Positions 25,159-34,811 of a stretch of 64,000 bases of DNA are shown here, piece after piece; position 1 is the first letter of the stretch, and every line of letters starts with the position of its first letter. Position numbers and translations under genes: made by a program. The stretch is taken from assembly GCA_012103535.1 (NCBI GenBank), contig WLWQ01000001.1:744001-808000 (forward strand), written 5' to 3'. Origin of the DNA: Pseudomonadales bacterium. GTDB lineage: Bacteria > Pseudomonadota > Gammaproteobacteria > Pseudomonadales > Pseudohongiellaceae. The notes beneath the pieces were generated by a model. That model did no database searches, was not told where the DNA came from, and saw nothing but the letters and a program-made list of their open reading frames with translations.

Positions 25159-27219
25159 ATGCCGGATAAGCCCAACACGGAAGGTGATTCCTTTCTGAAT
25201 CAACTCGACTCAGAATCGACGCTTGCTGAATTACCCCTTCATTCCATCGTAATCGAGCCCAAAACTCGTACGAAGTCCATCGCGGATGATTTTCTCGAAA
25301 ATCCCGAATTGCCGGGCGTAATCGTAAGTGCTGGCGATGTACTGCACGGTGTTCTGCCTCGTGAATGGTTTTTCCAGCAAATCAGCAAACCCCTTGCCCT
25401 TGATGTCTATATGAATCGCTCAGTGTCATTGTTGTTAGCAACCATGAAAAACAAGCCACTGGAGCTGGATTCTATGTTAGGTGTCCAGGAGGCTTCACAT
25501 TTAGCGCTACTAAGGCCGAGCGAATCATTTAATGAACTGATCGTGGTTAGATTTGAAAACGGCGAGCGCAAAATTCTAAGCATTCAAGACCTGCTCCGCG
25601 CACAGGCAAAGTTGTTAGAAATCGCAAACACAAAAATTCTGGAACAAAAGAATTTTGCCGATAGTGCTAATCACGCAAAAAGCCTCTTCCTGGCAAACAT
25701 GAGTCATGAAATTAGAACTCCACTAAATGGCATTATTGGTATGACGCGCCTGGTATTGGATACAGAACTTTCACAGGAACAGCGCGAATACTTGGACATG
25801 GTTAGACATTCAGCAGACAGTTTGGTGAATGTCATTAATGACGTATTAGACTTTTCCAAGGTGGAAGCTGGAAAGCTGGTTATTGAATCTATCCCTATAC
25901 GAATCAGGGAAATGATGGCAGAAAGCATAAAACCTCTCGCTTTTCGTGCCCATGGAAAAGATATTGAATTGAACTATCGAGTTGCACCGAATGTACCTAA
26001 TCTGGTTCAGGGCGATCCTACTCGAATTCATCAAATTCTGACCAACTTAATAGGCAATGCCATTAAATTTACCCATGAAGGAGAAATTTCTGTAAACATC
26101 GATTGTTTAGAAATGCACGAAGACAAGATGCAACTGCAGTTTTCTGTTCGTGATACCGGCATTGGCATTCCTAAGGATCGAATCGATTCTGTATTCGATG
26201 CGTTTGAACAGGTTGATGGCTCAACCACGCGCGAATTTGGTGGTACTGGGCTCGGACTTTCTATTTCCGCAAAACTTGTCGAGCTGCTTGGCGGAGAAAT
26301 CTGGGTTGAAAGTGAATTAAATCAAGGTACTATTTTTACCTTTACCTGCGAACTCACATGCGCTGATGAGGAAACACAATCTGAAGAAGCCATAAAATTC
26401 ACTGAACGATTACTAGTCATAGAAGATAACCTAAGTTCACGTGCGACATTAGTGGAATTACTTGATCATTGTGGCGCCAAAGTCGACGAAGTAGCTAATG
26501 CCGGATCGGCTCTGGAGAAACTTTATTCCGAATCTCAGGCTAAAGACTACTATGCCGCGATTATTGTCGATTGCACTCTTGCGGACATGAATATTAAGGA
26601 ATTCATTAAGAGTGTCCGTCAGAAATATACATCTGAAGAACTAAAAATAATCTTGTGCAGCCCTTCTGATTCAATTCCCATGTACAAGTCGGTCAAGGGT
26701 ATAGATGCCCTCCTGGCAAAACCACTATCAGAAAAGGCGTTATTAACAGCACTAGCAAATGTTCTGCAAAAATCGGAATCGATCCCTCATGATAAGAAGA
26801 CGCTGAATGATCTTCTCCAAAATTCCACAGGTCAGTTAAAAATTCTCTTAGCTGAAGATAATATAGTGAATCAAAAATTAGCCATGCACCTACTGCAAAA
26901 GTCAGGTCATGACACAACCGTTGTCAGTGATGGTCAGGCAGCGTTGAGCGAGTACATTGAAAAGGAGTTTGACCTGGTACTTATGGACATTCAGATGCCC
27001 GTTATGGATGGATGGCAAGCCACTGAAAGTATAAGGCGGCTGGAAAATGAATCTGGCAAACACACTCCTATAATTGCGCTCACTGCGCACGCCATTTCCG
27101 GCGATAGGGAAAAATGTCTAAATGCCGGAATGGATGGTTATCTCCCCAAGCCCTTTAAATTTGATGCTTTTACCAGTGAAATTGACCGGGTTATGACTAG
27201 CGCAAGATCTCGCCACTAA
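25159..27219 (+). CDS. Hybrid sensor histidine kinase with two receiver domains
   Basis: A 686-residue soluble hybrid kinase. Residues 1-150 form a CBS-like sensory region (F-L-E-N-P-E-L-P-G-V-I-V, G-V-L-P-R-E-W-F-F). HisKA (about 175-240) has the phospho-site S-H-E-I-R-T-P-L-N-G. HATPase (about 285-400) has N-A-I-K-F-T and G-T-G-L-G-L-S. Receiver 1 (about 415-540) keeps the acidic pair and I-I-V-D but reads D-C-T-L-A-D-M-N around the phospho-site. Receiver 2 (about 555-680) is canonical (L-A-E-D-N-I-V-N-Q-K, L-V-L-M-D-I-Q-M-P-V-M-D-G). No HPt domain or membrane segment is present. The cognate output is not evident. Confidence 0.9.
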   Translation: MPDKPNTEGDSFLNQLDSESTLAELPLHSIVIEPKTRTKSIADDFLENPELPGVIVSAGDVLHGVLPREWFFQQISKPLALDVYMNRSVSLLLATMKNKPLELDSMLGVQEASHLALLRPSESFNELIVVRFENGERKILSIQDLLRAQAKLLEIANTKILEQKNFADSANHAKSLFLANMSHEIRTPLNGIIGMTRLVLDTELSQEQREYLDMVRHSADSLVNVINDVLDFSKVEAGKLVIESIPIRIREMMAESIKPLAFRAHGKDIELNYRVAPNVPNLVQGDPTRIHQILTNLIGNAIKFTHEGEISVNIDCLEMHEDKMQLQFSVRDTGIGIPKDRIDSVFDAFEQVDGSTTREFGGTGLGLSISAKLVELLGGEIWVESELNQGTIFTFTCELTCADEETQSEEAIKFTERLLVIEDNLSSRATLVELLDHCGAKVDEVANAGSALEKLYSESQAKDYYAAIIVDCTLADMNIKEFIKSVRQKYTSEELKIILCSPSDSIPMYKSVKGIDALLAKPLSEKALLTALANVLQKSESIPHDKKTLNDLLQNSTGQLKILLAEDNIVNQKLAMHLLQKSGHDTTVVSDGQAALSEYIEKEFDLVLMDIQMPVMDGWQATESIRRLENESGKHTPIIALTAHAISGDREKCLNAGMDGYLPKPFKFDAFTSEIDRVMTSARSRH

Positions 27220-27296
27220 TACAACTAAGCCGTTGCACTCTTGACACAAATAACAATTCGATGCACTGTGGCATGCCTATAGCGGAATCACAGTTC

Positions 27297-27542
27297 ATGA
27301 AATCGATTACTTTTTATCATTCAATCATTTGCCCCAGATGCGCCCTAGCTCGCCGCGAACTGAAAAAACTAAAAGAAGAGTTTCCGGACGTAGAGATAAA
27401 CGCAGTTGAAGTGCTGACGAACCGCGGCAAAATGAAAGATGACGGTGTGAAACAATTCCCTGCCCTCGTACATGCCGATAAATCTCTATCTGGATTTATT
27501 CTCACACGAGCTGCAATTAGAAGTTACTTAGCTGACCTTTAA
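27297..27542 (+). CDS. Small thioredoxin-fold protein with a CPRC motif
   Basis: An 81-residue glutaredoxin-like protein. The active-site pair is C12-P-R-C15 (Y-H-S-I-I-C-P-R-C) and the cis-proline region is likely Q-F-P-A-L-V. It lacks a signal peptide, so it should act in the cytoplasm as a small thiol redox protein. I chose the ATG at 27297, because an upstream ATG adds 12 residues without homology-like character. It follows the hybrid kinase by about 75 bases. Confidence 0.6.
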   Translation: MKSITFYHSIICPRCALARRELKKLKEEFPDVEINAVEVLTNRGKMKDDGVKQFPALVHADKSLSGFILTRAAIRSYLADL

Positions 27543-27550
27543 CTAATAGA

Positions 27551-28129
27551 TTACTTTTTGTTAATGGCTTTCAGTAACGCCAGCCCTCTGGGTGCTATTC
27601 GATAGCCCACGCCAAGACTCTCGGTAAGTCCCAAAGCTTTTAGCTTTCTCACATTAAGCTTGAATGCTGGTTTATCGAAGCCAAGCTGGCCACAGAGGTC
27701 AGCTGCCCGCACCGCTTCGTTGTCTCTGATTAGCTCCAAATAACCCTGCGTCCAAGGAACAGCACTTCTTTTGTCCATTCGGGCAAGTTTTTCGACTAAA
27801 TTTTCTATTTCGAGCTTGGACGGTTTGAGGTTACGGAGAGCGGTGCGTGGACCTTCGGTCAGTTTTCCCAATTCGATGCGATAGATTTTTCCACCGCTAC
27901 GTTTTTGCAGTTCATTTTTTAAATTAGTCAGAGAATCAAAACCAGCAAGCTTTGCATCTTTCGCGGTAATGGAACTTAGGCTAACCGCTTTAACTTCTTT
28001 AATCGTGAGCAATCCGACCTGGGTAAGTTGTGTTCCACCTGTTTTTACCGAAGGCCTGGTCCAGCGGCGAAACGCTAATGAAATATTTCCCGCCTTGATG
28101 CCATCAATATGTTTACGCTGGAACAACAT
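27551..28129 (-). CDS. ASCH-domain protein with C-terminal winged-helix-like region
   Basis: A 192-residue protein. The N-terminus (L-F-Q-R-K-H-I-D-G-I-K-A-G, L-A-F-R-R-W-T-R-P, G-L-L-T-I) matches the ASCH domain, a PUA-like RNA/nucleotide-binding fold. The C-terminal 70 residues (A-A-D-L-C-G-Q-L-G-F-D-K-P-A-F-K-L-N-V-R-K-L-K-A-L-G) look like a winged helix. No specific role is known; RNA-modification reading or translation control are open possibilities. Confidence 0.6.
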   Translation of the reverse strand: MLFQRKHIDGIKAGNISLAFRRWTRPSVKTGGTQLTQVGLLTIKEVKAVSLSSITAKDAKLAGFDSLTNLKNELQKRSGGKIYRIELGKLTEGPRTALRNLKPSKLEIENLVEKLARMDKRSAVPWTQGYLELIRDNEAVRAADLCGQLGFDKPAFKLNVRKLKALGLTESLGVGYRIAPRGLALLKAINKK

Positions 28130-28169
28130 CGTTTCTAGATCTAAGAGGGAGGACTATTTAGTACTGAAC

Positions 28170-31094
28170 TTAAATAGCTTCGAATGCCGCGGCAACAATT
28201 CCTGGTGTCAGAATTTGCGGCAGGATAACGGGTTCTTTGTTGGAGTCTCCAGGATAGAGTACATAGAGAGGGACTGAAGGTCGATTAAAGCGCTCGAGTA
28301 CCGCCGTAATCTCAGGATCTTCGTTGGTCCAGTCGCCTTTCATATAGGTAATGTCATTGTCAGTCATTGCCTGTTGTACACGATCAGTGCCCAATGTTGT
28401 TTGCTCATTGGCCAGACAGGTAATACACCAGGCGGCTGTCATGTTGACAAAAACCGGTCTGCCGGCGGTCTGCAATTCGTTGAGTCGAGCCGTACTGAAC
28501 ACTTCATAGTTCTGGGTCGGGTTGCCATCTTCATCCAACTGCACAACATTTGCCGCCGCATTGGTTTGCATGAACGGCGATTGAGTAAGATAAATTGCAA
28601 TGGCAATAGTACCGATACCGACAGCGTAGTTTACCGTGCGTAATATTGGACCCATGGAAAAACGACGTTGGTACAACCAGGCAGCAAAGGCAAATAACAC
28701 GCAGGTTGCCAAGACCATGGACATGCCCATCACGCCAACTTGATTACCCAGCACCCACAGGAAGAACAATGCCGATGCGTACAAGGGGAATGCCATGAAC
28801 TGTTTGAAAGTTTCCATCCATGGTCCAGGTTTAGGCAGATAGCGGAATAAAGCCGGCATAAATGAAAGCAACAGAATTGGCAGAGCCATACCAAATCCTA
28901 GCGCGATGAAAACTAGCATCGCCACAGCCCAAGTCTGTGATAAGGCGAATCCAATGGCTGGCCCCATGAATGGCGCAGTGCATGGCGTAGCAACTGTGGT
29001 TGCTAGCACACCGGTGAAGAATGAGCCCTTGTATCCACCTGTTGCCGTAAGGCCACTACCAGCACCCATAAGGCTGGTACCGATTTCGAATACGCCCGAT
29101 AGGCTTAATGCCATCAGGAAGAAAAGATAAACGATAAATGCCAGGAACCAGGGCTGCTGAAACTGAAAAGCCCAGCCGATTGCCTCTCCCCCAGCTCGCA
29201 ATGCAATGAGCACGCTTGCCAACACAACAAAGGCAGCAATAACCCCAGCGGAGTAAACGATGCCATCCATTCGTTGTTTATATTGAGATTCGCCAATGTT
29301 ATTTGTAAAGCTTAGGGCCTTTATAGAAAGGACCGGGAACACACAGGGCATTAAGTTAAGAATCGTGCCGCCTAGGAATGCAAACAGCATAAACAACAAA
29401 ATGCCACCGCCACCTTCACTATTGCCGCTGCCACTGTTTGCTGCAGCCAGTGGAGTGATGGTAGTTAAGTTAGCGTCAGCTGCAGGATTAACAAAATCGT
29501 AGGCAGTTCGTTCTCCAGCTTCATTTTCTAAAACTAGAACACCATAGACTTCACTAAGATCATCGAGCATGCGCCTTGGCTGCTGATGGGTAATCTGTAA
29601 AAGATTTTGCTGAATAGTTACGTCGCGTAATGGCCCGGGCTTAATGATTCGCCGTTGTTCAGGAAAGAACCAGGCATCCGTAGAATTTGCAAAGAGTGGC
29701 TCAGGAGAATCGAAGCCAAGACTTACTCGTTCTCCGGCAACCGCAATAATTGATTTGATTTCATGCTCGGCTATGGGCAGTTTTTCACGAGCGCTTGCGA
29801 ACATTTCTGCCGAGATAGCATCGTATTCTGCAACTTCTGCTACTGGTAAGCTGAGACTAAGTCGTTCTTCACCAGGGATACAAATCTGCTCGCAGACATT
29901 CCAATAAGCCAAAGTACTTAGCTCAACCGTATCGCCTGCATAATTTTCCGGAATGGTTACCGCAATCGGTAGCAGTACTTCTTCTTCGTAACCGAAGTTG
30001 ACCAGGTCAGTCTCATAAAATGGCAGCCAGTGCGGAGCGGGAAACTGTAGTTCGCCGATTTGTGTACCTTCCGGCGCTTCCCATTCATTCAGGCTGGTAG
30101 GCTCACCACTGTCACCACCCATTTTCCAATAGGTGTGCCAATGTTCAGCCGGATCGAGGCGAATACCCAACCAGGTTGTTTCCCCCGGTACAATACTCGT
30201 GGTTTCCGCAAGAAATTCGACTTCAATACTGTGGTCCCAGGCGATGTTGGTTAGTCGCGGCGCAATATCGTAGGCGCGCCAGGAGCCGTCATCATCGATT
30301 AGTTTTAGAGTACCAACTATTTCGTTAAGCTCGGTTGGATAACGCCTATGCTGTTCTGTAGATATCTGAATGCGATCGCCATCGACCATAACCTTGCGAA
30401 ACGGGGCATATTTCATAATGCGCCGTTCGGTAGGAAAGAAGTAGGCTTCGTCGACGTTTTCGAATTCACCGTTTAATGCCTGCACCATGACATTCACTTT
30501 GTCATCGTGAGCATTAAACTGAGTAAGTAAATCATGTTGGTCTATGGCTAAAGGAGTCAGCTCTCTGCTTTCAGCAAAACCGCTTACCCAGCGCTCATCT
30601 ATTTCGAGCGAATCGGCAACTGGGAGTGAGAGTGAAAACACTGCATCGCCAGGAATGCAGATCTCTTCACACACCTGCCAGTCAATCTTGGTCGTTAAGT
30701 CAAATCTGTCTGCATTGTAATCAGCCGGAACGGTGACAGGAAAAGGCAGATACACTTCGCGCTCATAGGTAAAGGTAACCAGTTCACTGCCTAAAAACGG
30801 AGTCCATTCTGGAATTGGCCAGACGATGTCTCCTACCTCAGTTCCTTCCGGGATTTCCCACTCGCTAGTGAAGGTTTCGACGCCGCTGTCACCGCCAAAT
30901 TTCCAATAAGTGTGCCAGTGCTCGATTGGGTCCAGGCGAATCCCAAGCCAGAAGGTTTCCCCAGGAACCACATTTGTGGTTTCCGAAACTAACTCGACTT
31001 CGATCTGATCGGTACTATGAACCTGACCATAGCCGCTCACGGCTATGACCATAAAAGTCATAAATATCAGTGTCTTGTGGAAATATTTTTGCAT
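28170..31094 (-). CDS. ScsB/DsbD-like thiol:disulfide reductase with a duplicated sensor domain
   Basis: A 974-residue inner-membrane reductase that passes electrons from cytoplasmic thioredoxin to the periplasm. After a signal peptide come two related periplasmic domains (about 25-270 and 285-530), each with H-W-H-T-Y-W-K, G-G-D-S-G and a V-C-E-x-I-C-I-P-G cysteine pair. The eight-helix DsbD core follows (about 555-830, with M-P-C-V-F-P and T-P-C-T-A-P cysteines), then a C-terminal thioredoxin domain with A-A-W-C-I-T-C. Common homologues have one N-terminal domain; the duplication explains the length. A periplasmic DsbC is encoded 5 kb away. Confidence 0.88.
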   Translation of the reverse strand: MQKYFHKTLIFMTFMVIAVSGYGQVHSTDQIEVELVSETTNVVPGETFWLGIRLDPIEHWHTYWKFGGDSGVETFTSEWEIPEGTEVGDIVWPIPEWTPFLGSELVTFTYEREVYLPFPVTVPADYNADRFDLTTKIDWQVCEEICIPGDAVFSLSLPVADSLEIDERWVSGFAESRELTPLAIDQHDLLTQFNAHDDKVNVMVQALNGEFENVDEAYFFPTERRIMKYAPFRKVMVDGDRIQISTEQHRRYPTELNEIVGTLKLIDDDGSWRAYDIAPRLTNIAWDHSIEVEFLAETTSIVPGETTWLGIRLDPAEHWHTYWKMGGDSGEPTSLNEWEAPEGTQIGELQFPAPHWLPFYETDLVNFGYEEEVLLPIAVTIPENYAGDTVELSTLAYWNVCEQICIPGEERLSLSLPVAEVAEYDAISAEMFASAREKLPIAEHEIKSIIAVAGERVSLGFDSPEPLFANSTDAWFFPEQRRIIKPGPLRDVTIQQNLLQITHQQPRRMLDDLSEVYGVLVLENEAGERTAYDFVNPAADANLTTITPLAAANSGSGNSEGGGGILLFMLFAFLGGTILNLMPCVFPVLSIKALSFTNNIGESQYKQRMDGIVYSAGVIAAFVVLASVLIALRAGGEAIGWAFQFQQPWFLAFIVYLFFLMALSLSGVFEIGTSLMGAGSGLTATGGYKGSFFTGVLATTVATPCTAPFMGPAIGFALSQTWAVAMLVFIALGFGMALPILLLSFMPALFRYLPKPGPWMETFKQFMAFPLYASALFFLWVLGNQVGVMGMSMVLATCVLFAFAAWLYQRRFSMGPILRTVNYAVGIGTIAIAIYLTQSPFMQTNAAANVVQLDEDGNPTQNYEVFSTARLNELQTAGRPVFVNMTAAWCITCLANEQTTLGTDRVQQAMTDNDITYMKGDWTNEDPEITAVLERFNRPSVPLYVLYPGDSNKEPVILPQILTPGIVAAAFEAI

Positions 31095-31387
31095 CCGGGA
31101 TCCCGCATTTATCTGCGCAAGTGTACTCGCTACCTAACACTCAGACTGTGCCAAAAGGTAACAAAATGTGCATGTAACTGTCATGTTAACTCATACACAA
31201 TTTCGGCCTATTTGAGGCTTCTCTGAAGTGAAATTGGGCCGTACTGCCCGCATTATCCTGCATTGCAATAGAAGACCTGATTAGAGGGAAAATCGTGCAG
31301 CGAGGAACGCATAATGCTAACGATGTTTAGTCGTTATATTAAGCGGTGTTTTATAGGCGAAATCGGTTTAAGCAGGGAAATTTTTGT

Positions 31388-31397
31388 TTGCTAAAAT
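31388..31397 (+). promoter_or_regulatory. Extended -10 promoter candidate
   Basis: TTGCTAAAAT contains TG-n-TAAAAT, close to the extended -10 consensus. It could drive the short reading frame that starts about 35 bases downstream. No good -35 is seen. Confidence 0.35.
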
Positions 31398-31433
31398 GGG
31401 TGTCCTTTCCCACTGCTTGGTCTTTGTATTCAG

Positions 31434-31625
31434 ATGGTTTCGATCAAACATCGCAGAGTTAATCCAGTACCTACAGGTCGGCGCACCTTTAACGAATTAC
31501 ACGATGCAAGCACCTTGCTCGATAAAGAAAGCGTGGTGCCCGCAACTCAACAATTCCGGCAAAGACAAGATTCTGCACAAAACCAAAAGCAACGCAGAGG
31601 TCAGTTAATCGATATTCTTGTTTAA
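31434..31625 (+). CDS. Possible small basic protein
   Basis: A 63-residue frame rich in R and Q (for example R-R-T-F-N-E-L-H-D-A-S-T-L-L-D-K and Q-F-R-Q-R-Q-D-S-A-Q-N-Q-K-Q). It sits alone on the plus strand in the 557-base gap between the recJ and scsB-like genes (31095-31651), behind a possible extended -10. There is no clear ribosome binding site, so it may be a small protein, part of a small RNA, or chance. The rest of the gap shows only a short TAACGA/TCGTTA hairpin near 31318. Confidence 0.3.
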   Translation: MVSIKHRRVNPVPTGRRTFNELHDASTLLDKESVVPATQQFRQRQDSAQNQKQRRGQLIDILV

Positions 31626-31651
31626 ACCACTATTGTTTAAACCACTAGCGC

Positions 31652-33394
31652 TTAAACACTCGCGAGAATATGTTCCACCATTAGCTGCAGCGTAACAGTA
31701 CCTCGAAACTCATTCACAGATAGACGATAGGCAATTTCGATTTCGGTTGCGGAATCGCCTGGCCAATCTTCTTCTGCTACATTAAAAGCGATCGCATCGA
31801 TACTACGTTGAGGATCCTGAATTGGGCTCAACACCATTTTAAGATGCCTTTCACCTACTTTTCTCTGTTGAATTAAATTAAAACGTCCGTCGAAAACAGG
31901 TTCTGGAAATTCCTGTCCCCAGGGGCCCGCACCGTCGATTGCAGTGGCGGTTTCTAATGTGAACCAATCTGTTTCCAGTAAACCATCACTAAGCACTTTG
32001 GCTTGCAGTTGTTCGTCTGACAGCGAACTTGCTGCTTCATTGGCAAACGCCTGCTGAAATTCTGCAAATTTATCCAGATCGAGACTTAAACCCGCAGCCA
32101 TGGCATGGCCGCCAAACTTGGTAATCATACCTGGATTTTTAGTCGCCACAGCATCCAGCGCATTACGAACATGAAAGCCCTGCACAGAACGCGCGGAACC
32201 TTTCAATTCGATTGGGCCATTGTCCTCACTATCGACACGAGCAAAGGCAATTACCGGTCGGTGATACTTGTCTTTAATGCGAGACGCCACAATGCCAACC
32301 ACACCTTGATGCCAACGCTCATCATAAATACAGAGTGCTGCTGGTAACGATTCTTCTTCCAGTGAAAGCTCATTTAAATAGGCAAAAGCCTGGTCTCGCA
32401 TTTCTGCCTCGATCTGTTTCCGATCCTGGTTCATACCATCGAGTTGCAGCGCCAGGGGATGTGCTCTGCTGGCAGATTCAGCCAACAAGCATTCGATTCC
32501 GGTAGACATATCTTCCAACCTACCGGCAGCATTAAGTCTTGGACCGACACTAAATCCCAGATCACTTGCAGTTAAGCGGCTGGAGTTCCTATTCGCGACC
32601 TGGAGTAAGGCGCTTATGCCGGGTCGCGTTCGTCCGATTCGAATTCGCTTGAGTCCTTCATCGACAAGAATTCTATTGTTGCGATCCAGTGCAACCACAT
32701 CAGCGATCGTTCCCAATGCCACCAGATCTAACTGTAGCGCCAGATTCGGTTCCTCAAGTTCCTGATCTGTAAACCAATTAATTGCACGCAAATGTGATCT
32801 TAGGGCCAGCATCACATAGAAAATAACACCCACGCCGGCAATGCATTTGCTGGAAAATTCGCAGTCAGGCTGATTCGGATTAACAATGGCCTGGGCATCT
32901 GGAAGTTGCTCAGGAGCTATATGATGATCGGTGATGAGTACATCGATGCCAGCATTGTTAGCCGCACTCACGCCGTCGCTACTGGATATCCCGTTATCGA
33001 CTGTTATGATGAGATCAGGCTTTTTGCGTATAGCAAGCTCAACAATTTCTGGCGTTAGTCCATAACCGAATTCAAAACGATTAGGTACGATGTAATCGAC
33101 ATGATGAGCGCCAAACTGACGCAATGCGTTAATAGCTAATACACAACTAGTGGCGCCATCGGCGTCGAAGTCTGAAACGACTAGGATGCGCTTTTTTTGC
33201 TGCAGACAGTCAGTTAATAGGCCAACCGCACGATCCATATCTTTGAAACTATCGGGTGACAATAGGTTTGATAAACCCAGCTCGAGCTCAGCAGCGGATT
33301 GAATAGCGCGCTGCCTATAAACTTGTTGCAGAAGTGGGTGAATCGAATCAGCAAAGCTGATATCAGGATTGTTTGCTCTGCGCTGAATCAGCAT
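31652..33394 (-). CDS. recJ: Single-stranded-DNA exonuclease RecJ
   Basis: A 580-residue 5'-3' exonuclease used in recombination and mismatch repair. DHH-family motifs are intact: V-S-D-F-D-A-D-G-A-T-S, I-T-V-D-N-G-I-S, L-I-T-D-H-H and the DHHA1 region K-F-G-G-H-A-M-A-A-G. It is 11 bases after thrC, so it ends the hom-thrC-recJ transcript. Confidence 0.96.
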   Translation of the reverse strand: MLIQRRANNPDISFADSIHPLLQQVYRQRAIQSAAELELGLSNLLSPDSFKDMDRAVGLLTDCLQQKKRILVVSDFDADGATSCVLAINALRQFGAHHVDYIVPNRFEFGYGLTPEIVELAIRKKPDLIITVDNGISSSDGVSAANNAGIDVLITDHHIAPEQLPDAQAIVNPNQPDCEFSSKCIAGVGVIFYVMLALRSHLRAINWFTDQELEEPNLALQLDLVALGTIADVVALDRNNRILVDEGLKRIRIGRTRPGISALLQVANRNSSRLTASDLGFSVGPRLNAAGRLEDMSTGIECLLAESASRAHPLALQLDGMNQDRKQIEAEMRDQAFAYLNELSLEEESLPAALCIYDERWHQGVVGIVASRIKDKYHRPVIAFARVDSEDNGPIELKGSARSVQGFHVRNALDAVATKNPGMITKFGGHAMAAGLSLDLDKFAEFQQAFANEAASSLSDEQLQAKVLSDGLLETDWFTLETATAIDGAGPWGQEFPEPVFDGRFNLIQQRKVGERHLKMVLSPIQDPQRSIDAIAFNVAEEDWPGDSATEIEIAYRLSVNEFRGTVTLQLMVEHILASV

Positions 33395-33405
33395 AGGCTT
33401 TAGTG

Positions 33406-34797
33406 TTATTGGACGTTAGTCTCGATAAAATTGGTTACTGCATTGAGATCATTTGCAACCACGGTGTATCGCTCTTCACGCTCAAACAAATCTTGCAGAT
33501 GTTCTGGTAATTTAGGATTCTCTAAGCCAGCAGCAGCGATTGCTTCAGCAAATTTAGCAGGATGCGCTGTTGCCAGAGTAATCATTGGCGCTTCCGTGTC
33601 TTTGCGACAATCCCGGGCACATTTCACGCCTACTGCAGTATGCGGATCCATTAGCTTGCCATACTCTGCATAAGTTTGAGCAATTACCTCGCATGTCGTG
33701 TCGTCATCGACACTGGAGCTGTCGAAACAATCTTTTAGTTTTTCCCATTGTTCGGCGGAAACGCTTAATGTCTCCTGACCAAAACGAGACATAAATTCGG
33801 ATAAAGCATCACCGTCTCGATTAAATAAATCGAACAGATAACGTTCGAAATTCGAAGAAACAAGAATATCCATGCTTGGTGAGAATGTTTTATTCAATTC
33901 TGCAACTGCATACTCATTGTTTCTAATGAATCGATGCAGAATGTCATTCTTATTAGTTGCAACCACCAGGCGATCAACTGGTAAGCCCATGCCCTTGGCG
34001 AGGTAGCCGGCATAAATATCGCCAAAGTTTCCAGTTGGAACGGAAAAAGACACTTTTCGGCCCGGAGCACCGAGCTTTAACGCAGCATAGAAGTAATAAA
34101 CTATCTGCATAAGAATGCGTGCCCAATTAATGGAATTTACCGCCACCAGCTGTCTGTCATCTGGCAAAAACGATTGGTCCGCGAACGCCGCTTTGACGAT
34201 TCGCTGACAGTCATCAAAATTTCCTTCCACTGCCAAATTAAAGACATTGTCACCAGGAACCGTCGTCATTTGTTTTCGTTGTACATCCGATACACGCTGA
34301 TGAGGGTGCAAGATAACGATGTCGACGTAATCGGAATGGCGGCAACCCTCGAGAGCGGCCGATCCAGTATCTCCCGAAGTGGCACCTAGAATTACTACCC
34401 GCTGCTCGTTTTTCTTTAATACGTAATCCAGCATTCTGCCCAGTATTTGCAGCGCAAAATCTTTGAATGCCAGAGTTGGGCCGTGAAACAGTTCCAGCAG
34501 GTATTCGTTTTCTCCCAACTGAGTAATGGGAGCCACATCAGGATGATCAAATTCCCCATAACTTGCTTCGATAATACTTCGTAACTCATCATCCGGAATG
34601 GGCCCATCGATAAAGGGCGTGATAATGGCTAATGCTAGCTCCGGGTAACTCAGCGACTTCCAGGACTCCATTTGCTCAGCAGAGATTGTTGGAAGGTTTT
34701 CTGGAACATACAAACCACCGTCTGGTGCTAAACCAGTCAGTAATACTTCTTCAAAATTTTGCGGTGAACAACCACCGCGGGTGCTGAGATATTTCAT
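33406..34797 (-). CDS. thrC: Threonine synthase
   Basis: A 463-residue PLP enzyme that converts O-phosphohomoserine to threonine. It begins M-K-Y-L-S-T-R-G; the PLP lysine lies in H-G-P-T-L-A-F-K-D-F-A-L-Q and the phosphate loop in S-V-P-T-G-N-F-G-D. It follows hom by 14 bases. Homoserine kinase (thrB) is not beside it, as in pseudomonads. Confidence 0.97.
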   Translation of the reverse strand: MKYLSTRGGCSPQNFEEVLLTGLAPDGGLYVPENLPTISAEQMESWKSLSYPELALAIITPFIDGPIPDDELRSIIEASYGEFDHPDVAPITQLGENEYLLELFHGPTLAFKDFALQILGRMLDYVLKKNEQRVVILGATSGDTGSAALEGCRHSDYVDIVILHPHQRVSDVQRKQMTTVPGDNVFNLAVEGNFDDCQRIVKAAFADQSFLPDDRQLVAVNSINWARILMQIVYYFYAALKLGAPGRKVSFSVPTGNFGDIYAGYLAKGMGLPVDRLVVATNKNDILHRFIRNNEYAVAELNKTFSPSMDILVSSNFERYLFDLFNRDGDALSEFMSRFGQETLSVSAEQWEKLKDCFDSSSVDDDTTCEVIAQTYAEYGKLMDPHTAVGVKCARDCRKDTEAPMITLATAHPAKFAEAIAAAGLENPKLPEHLQDLFEREERYTVVANDLNAVTNFIETNVQ

Positions 34798-34811
34798 TGC
34801 TGTGTTCGGAG

